Source: Actinomycetota bacterium
Lineage (GTDB): Bacteria > Actinomycetota > Thermoleophilia > Gaiellales > Gaiellaceae
DNA length: 6,867 nt
Reading direction: 5' to 3'
Assembly: GCA_013811645.1 (NCBI GenBank)
Contig: JACCUU010000090.1
Location: 1 to 6,867 of the forward strand
Position numbers and translations under genes: made by a program
Notes under the pieces: generated by a model
Databases searched by the model: none
Told to the model about the DNA's origin: nothing
The model's input: only the letters and a program-made list of their open reading frames with translations
In this document: in pieces, positions 5,540-6,867 of the stretch
How the letters are laid out: every line of letters begins with the position of its first letter
How positions within the stretch are numbered: position 1 is the first letter of the stretch

Positions 5540-5580
5540 CGGTCACAGAGGGGGAACGTCTTCGTGGAATGACCGTCACA
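5540..5580. promoter_or_regulatory. Repeated GTCACA / inverted CGGTCA sites, candidate operator
   Basis: Within the 89-bp divergent region, GTCACA occurs at 5542-5547 and again at 5575-5580, 33 bp apart, roughly three helical turns. CGGTCA (5540-5545) is matched by its inverse TGACCG (5570-5575). The right-hand copy also forms a short palindrome TGAC-C-GTCA (5570-5578) that overlaps the expected -35 of the GMC gene. A dimeric repressor or activator could bind here and control both divergent genes. Which protein would bind is unknown, and repeats of six bases can arise by chance. Confidence 0.3.
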
Positions 5581-5599
5581 AAGAGAGGAGCCGTATCCT
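5569..5599 (+). promoter_or_regulatory. Promoter of the GMC oxidoreductase gene (leaderless)
   Basis: The -10-like TATCCT (5594-5599) ends 6 nt before GTG 5606. A -35-like ATGACC (5569-5574, four of six matching TTGACA) lies 19 bp upstream of it, slightly long for a spacer. The purine run AGAGGAG (5584-5590) is 15 nt from the GTG, too far to act as its Shine-Dalgarno and upstream of the predicted transcript start. Confidence 0.5.
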
Positions 5600-5605
5600 C
5601 GGCCG

Positions 5606-6867
5606 GTGCACGACATCGTGATCGTGGGAGCAGGAACGGCCGGCTGCGTCCTCGCCTCTCGGCTCACCGAGAATCCGGACCTATCCGTGCTCCTGATCGA
5701 GGCCGGGCCGCACTCGAGAAAGCTCGAAACGCGGATCCCGGCAGCGTTCTCGAAGCTCTATCGCAGCGCCGTCGACTGGGGCGACTCGACGGTCCCGCAG
5801 CTCGAGCTCGACGGGAGGGAGATCGTCTTCCCGCGCGGCCGTGCACTCGGCGGCTCGGCGGTCATCAACGCGATGATGGTGCTGCGCGGTCATCCAGCCG
5901 ACTACGACGCGTGGGCGGCCGACGGCTGCCCTGGATGGTCGTGGGTAGAAGCAGAGAGGGCCTTTCGGCGAAGCGCCCAGGACGGCTTCCCCCGCACGGA
6001 CCTGCGCGGCCGGCACGCCCTCACCGAGGCCTTCGTGCACGCAGCGCATTCGACCGGTATCCCGCTGAACAACGACCTGAACGGGGCAGACAACGCGGGC
6101 GTCGGCTTCGTTCCGGTCTCGCAGCGAAACGGGCGGCGCTTCAGCGTCGTCGACGGCTACCTCCGGCCGGCGAGACGCCGCCCCAACCTCACGGTGGTGA
6201 CCGGGGCGCTCGTGACGCGCGTTCTCGTCGAGCGCGGGAGAGCGCGAGGTGTCGCCTACCGCCTACCCTCGGACGCGAGCCGAGACGAGGAAGCGCTGGC
6301 CGAGCGAGAGGTCGTACTCTCCTGTGGGGCGATCGGGACGCCGCACCTGCTCCAGCTCTCGGGGATCGGCCCGCGCGAGCCGCTCGAACGCGCTGGAGTG
6401 GAGGTCGTGCGTGAGCTGGACGGAGTCGGGGCGAACCTGCGCGACCACCTCGCCGGCGGAATCTTCGCGCTCACTCGAGGCGCGGACACCCTGGCGTCGG
6501 CGGAGTCTTTCCGAAACCTCCTCACCTGGGCGCTCTTCGGACGTGGCCCGCTCACGTCGAACGTCGGGGAGGCGGCGGCGTTCGTGCGTACGCGTGCGCA
6601 CCTGGCGGCGCCGGATCTCGAGCTCCTCTTCGCTCCTGTCCTCTTCGAGGAGGAAGGACTGAAGCAGCCGACGGAGGACGGCCTCACCCTCGCAGTCGTG
6701 CTCCTGCAGCCGAAGAGCTCGGGCACGGTCACGCTGCGCTCCTCGGATCCACTCGAGCTCCCGGCGATCGATCCTCGGTATCTCACGGATCCGGGCGGTG
6801 AGGATGTGCGCACGCTTCTGCAGGGGCTTCGCCTCGCCCGCCGCGTGCTGGCACAAGAGCCGCTCGC
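5606..6867 (+). CDS. GMC-family FAD-dependent oxidoreductase (3' end outside window)
   Basis: 420 codons are visible and open to the edge. This is a glucose-methanol-choline oxidoreductase, which oxidises an alcohol with FAD. The Rossmann FAD loop is at the N-terminus: IVIVGAGTAGCVLASRL (4-20), with Glu32 placed to bind the ADP ribose. GMC signature 1 is GRALGGSAVINAMMVLRGHP (78-97), followed by DYDAWA. RNGRRFSVVDGYLRP is at 174-188. Signature 2 is GAIGTPHLLQLSGIG (241-255), then VGANLRDH (274-281). The HPxGT-type segment with the catalytic His should follow beyond the window. GTG 5606 is chosen because the FAD motif follows at once and a -10 hexamer ends 6 nt upstream. Between FRRSAQD (120-126) and ALTEAF (138-143) only about 11 residues remain, where choline-dehydrogenase-like relatives usually have a longer loop with a Gly-Pro-Leu motif. 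The substrate cannot be assigned; choline or another alcohol is possible. The protein appears cytosolic, with no signal peptide. Confidence 0.92.
   Translation, partial: MHDIVIVGAGTAGCVLASRLTENPDLSVLLIEAGPHSRKLETRIPAAFSKLYRSAVDWGDSTVPQLELDGREIVFPRGRALGGSAVINAMMVLRGHPADYDAWAADGCPGWSWVEAERAFRRSAQDGFPRTDLRGRHALTEAFVHAAHSTGIPLNNDLNGADNAGVGFVPVSQRNGRRFSVVDGYLRPARRRPNLTVVTGALVTRVLVERGRARGVAYRLPSDASRDEEALAEREVVLSCGAIGTPHLLQLSGIGPREPLERAGVEVVRELDGVGANLRDHLAGGIFALTRGADTLASAESFRNLLTWALFGRGPLTSNVGEAAAFVRTRAHLAAPDLELLFAPVLFEEEGLKQPTEDGLTLAVVLLQPKSSGTVTLRSSDPLELPAIDPRYLTDPGGEDVRTLLQGLRLARRVLAQEPL

Noticed and set aside
5569..6414. + strand frame overlapping the GMC gene, starting at ATG 5569
   Set aside because: The GMC frame from 5606 holds all family motifs. 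This frame is Arg-rich with none, and its ATG overlaps the GMC promoter.

Overview
The window is GC-rich, gene-dense bacterial chromosome. It is dominated by a purine nucleotide biosynthesis block on the + strand: purD, then purB-purC-purS-purQ. A high-GC actinobacterium is the best fit. The reasons are the strongly G/C-ending codons, frequent GTG starts, FGAM synthase split into separate PurS and PurQ subunits, a PurC of about 290 residues, and start sites that look leaderless. A deep-branching class such as Thermoleophilia is my guess from the feel of the PurD sequence. It is not proven by anything here.

Layout. At the left edge a minus-strand gene for a small NTF2/SnoaL-like protein (38-421) runs away from purD. 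The first codons of another minus-strand gene, possibly a short-chain dehydrogenase, may lie at 1-24. purD (452-1690) diverges from the NTF2-like gene across only 30 bp. After a 340-bp spacer with no convincing gene comes a tightly packed operon: purB (2031-3341), purC (3334-4194), purS (4191-4433) and purQ (4433-5125). Its genes overlap by 8, 4 and 1 nt. No purL follows purQ. Instead there is a possible 15-codon ORF, a hairpin, and a convergent minus-strand gene for a 104-residue protein I do not recognise (5202-5516). Divergent from that is a GMC-family FAD oxidoreductase (5606 onward), cut by the right edge.

How it works together. PurD, the FGAM synthase subunits PurS and PurQ, PurC and PurB catalyse steps 2, 4, 7 and 8 of the IMP pathway, and PurB also acts in AMP synthesis. 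PurL, the synthetase subunit that needs PurS and PurQ, must be encoded elsewhere. The flanking NTF2-like, unknown and GMC genes have no evident link to purine synthesis.

The most striking non-coding pattern is at the starts. All five genes that begin a transcription unit have a TANNNT -10-like hexamer ending 6-8 nt before the start codon and no suitably placed Shine-Dalgarno sequence. This implies leaderless mRNAs. purC, inside the operon, has a near-perfect Shine-Dalgarno. I saw no mobile element, CRISPR array, tRNA or rRNA, and nothing that amounts to a clearly new multi-gene system.
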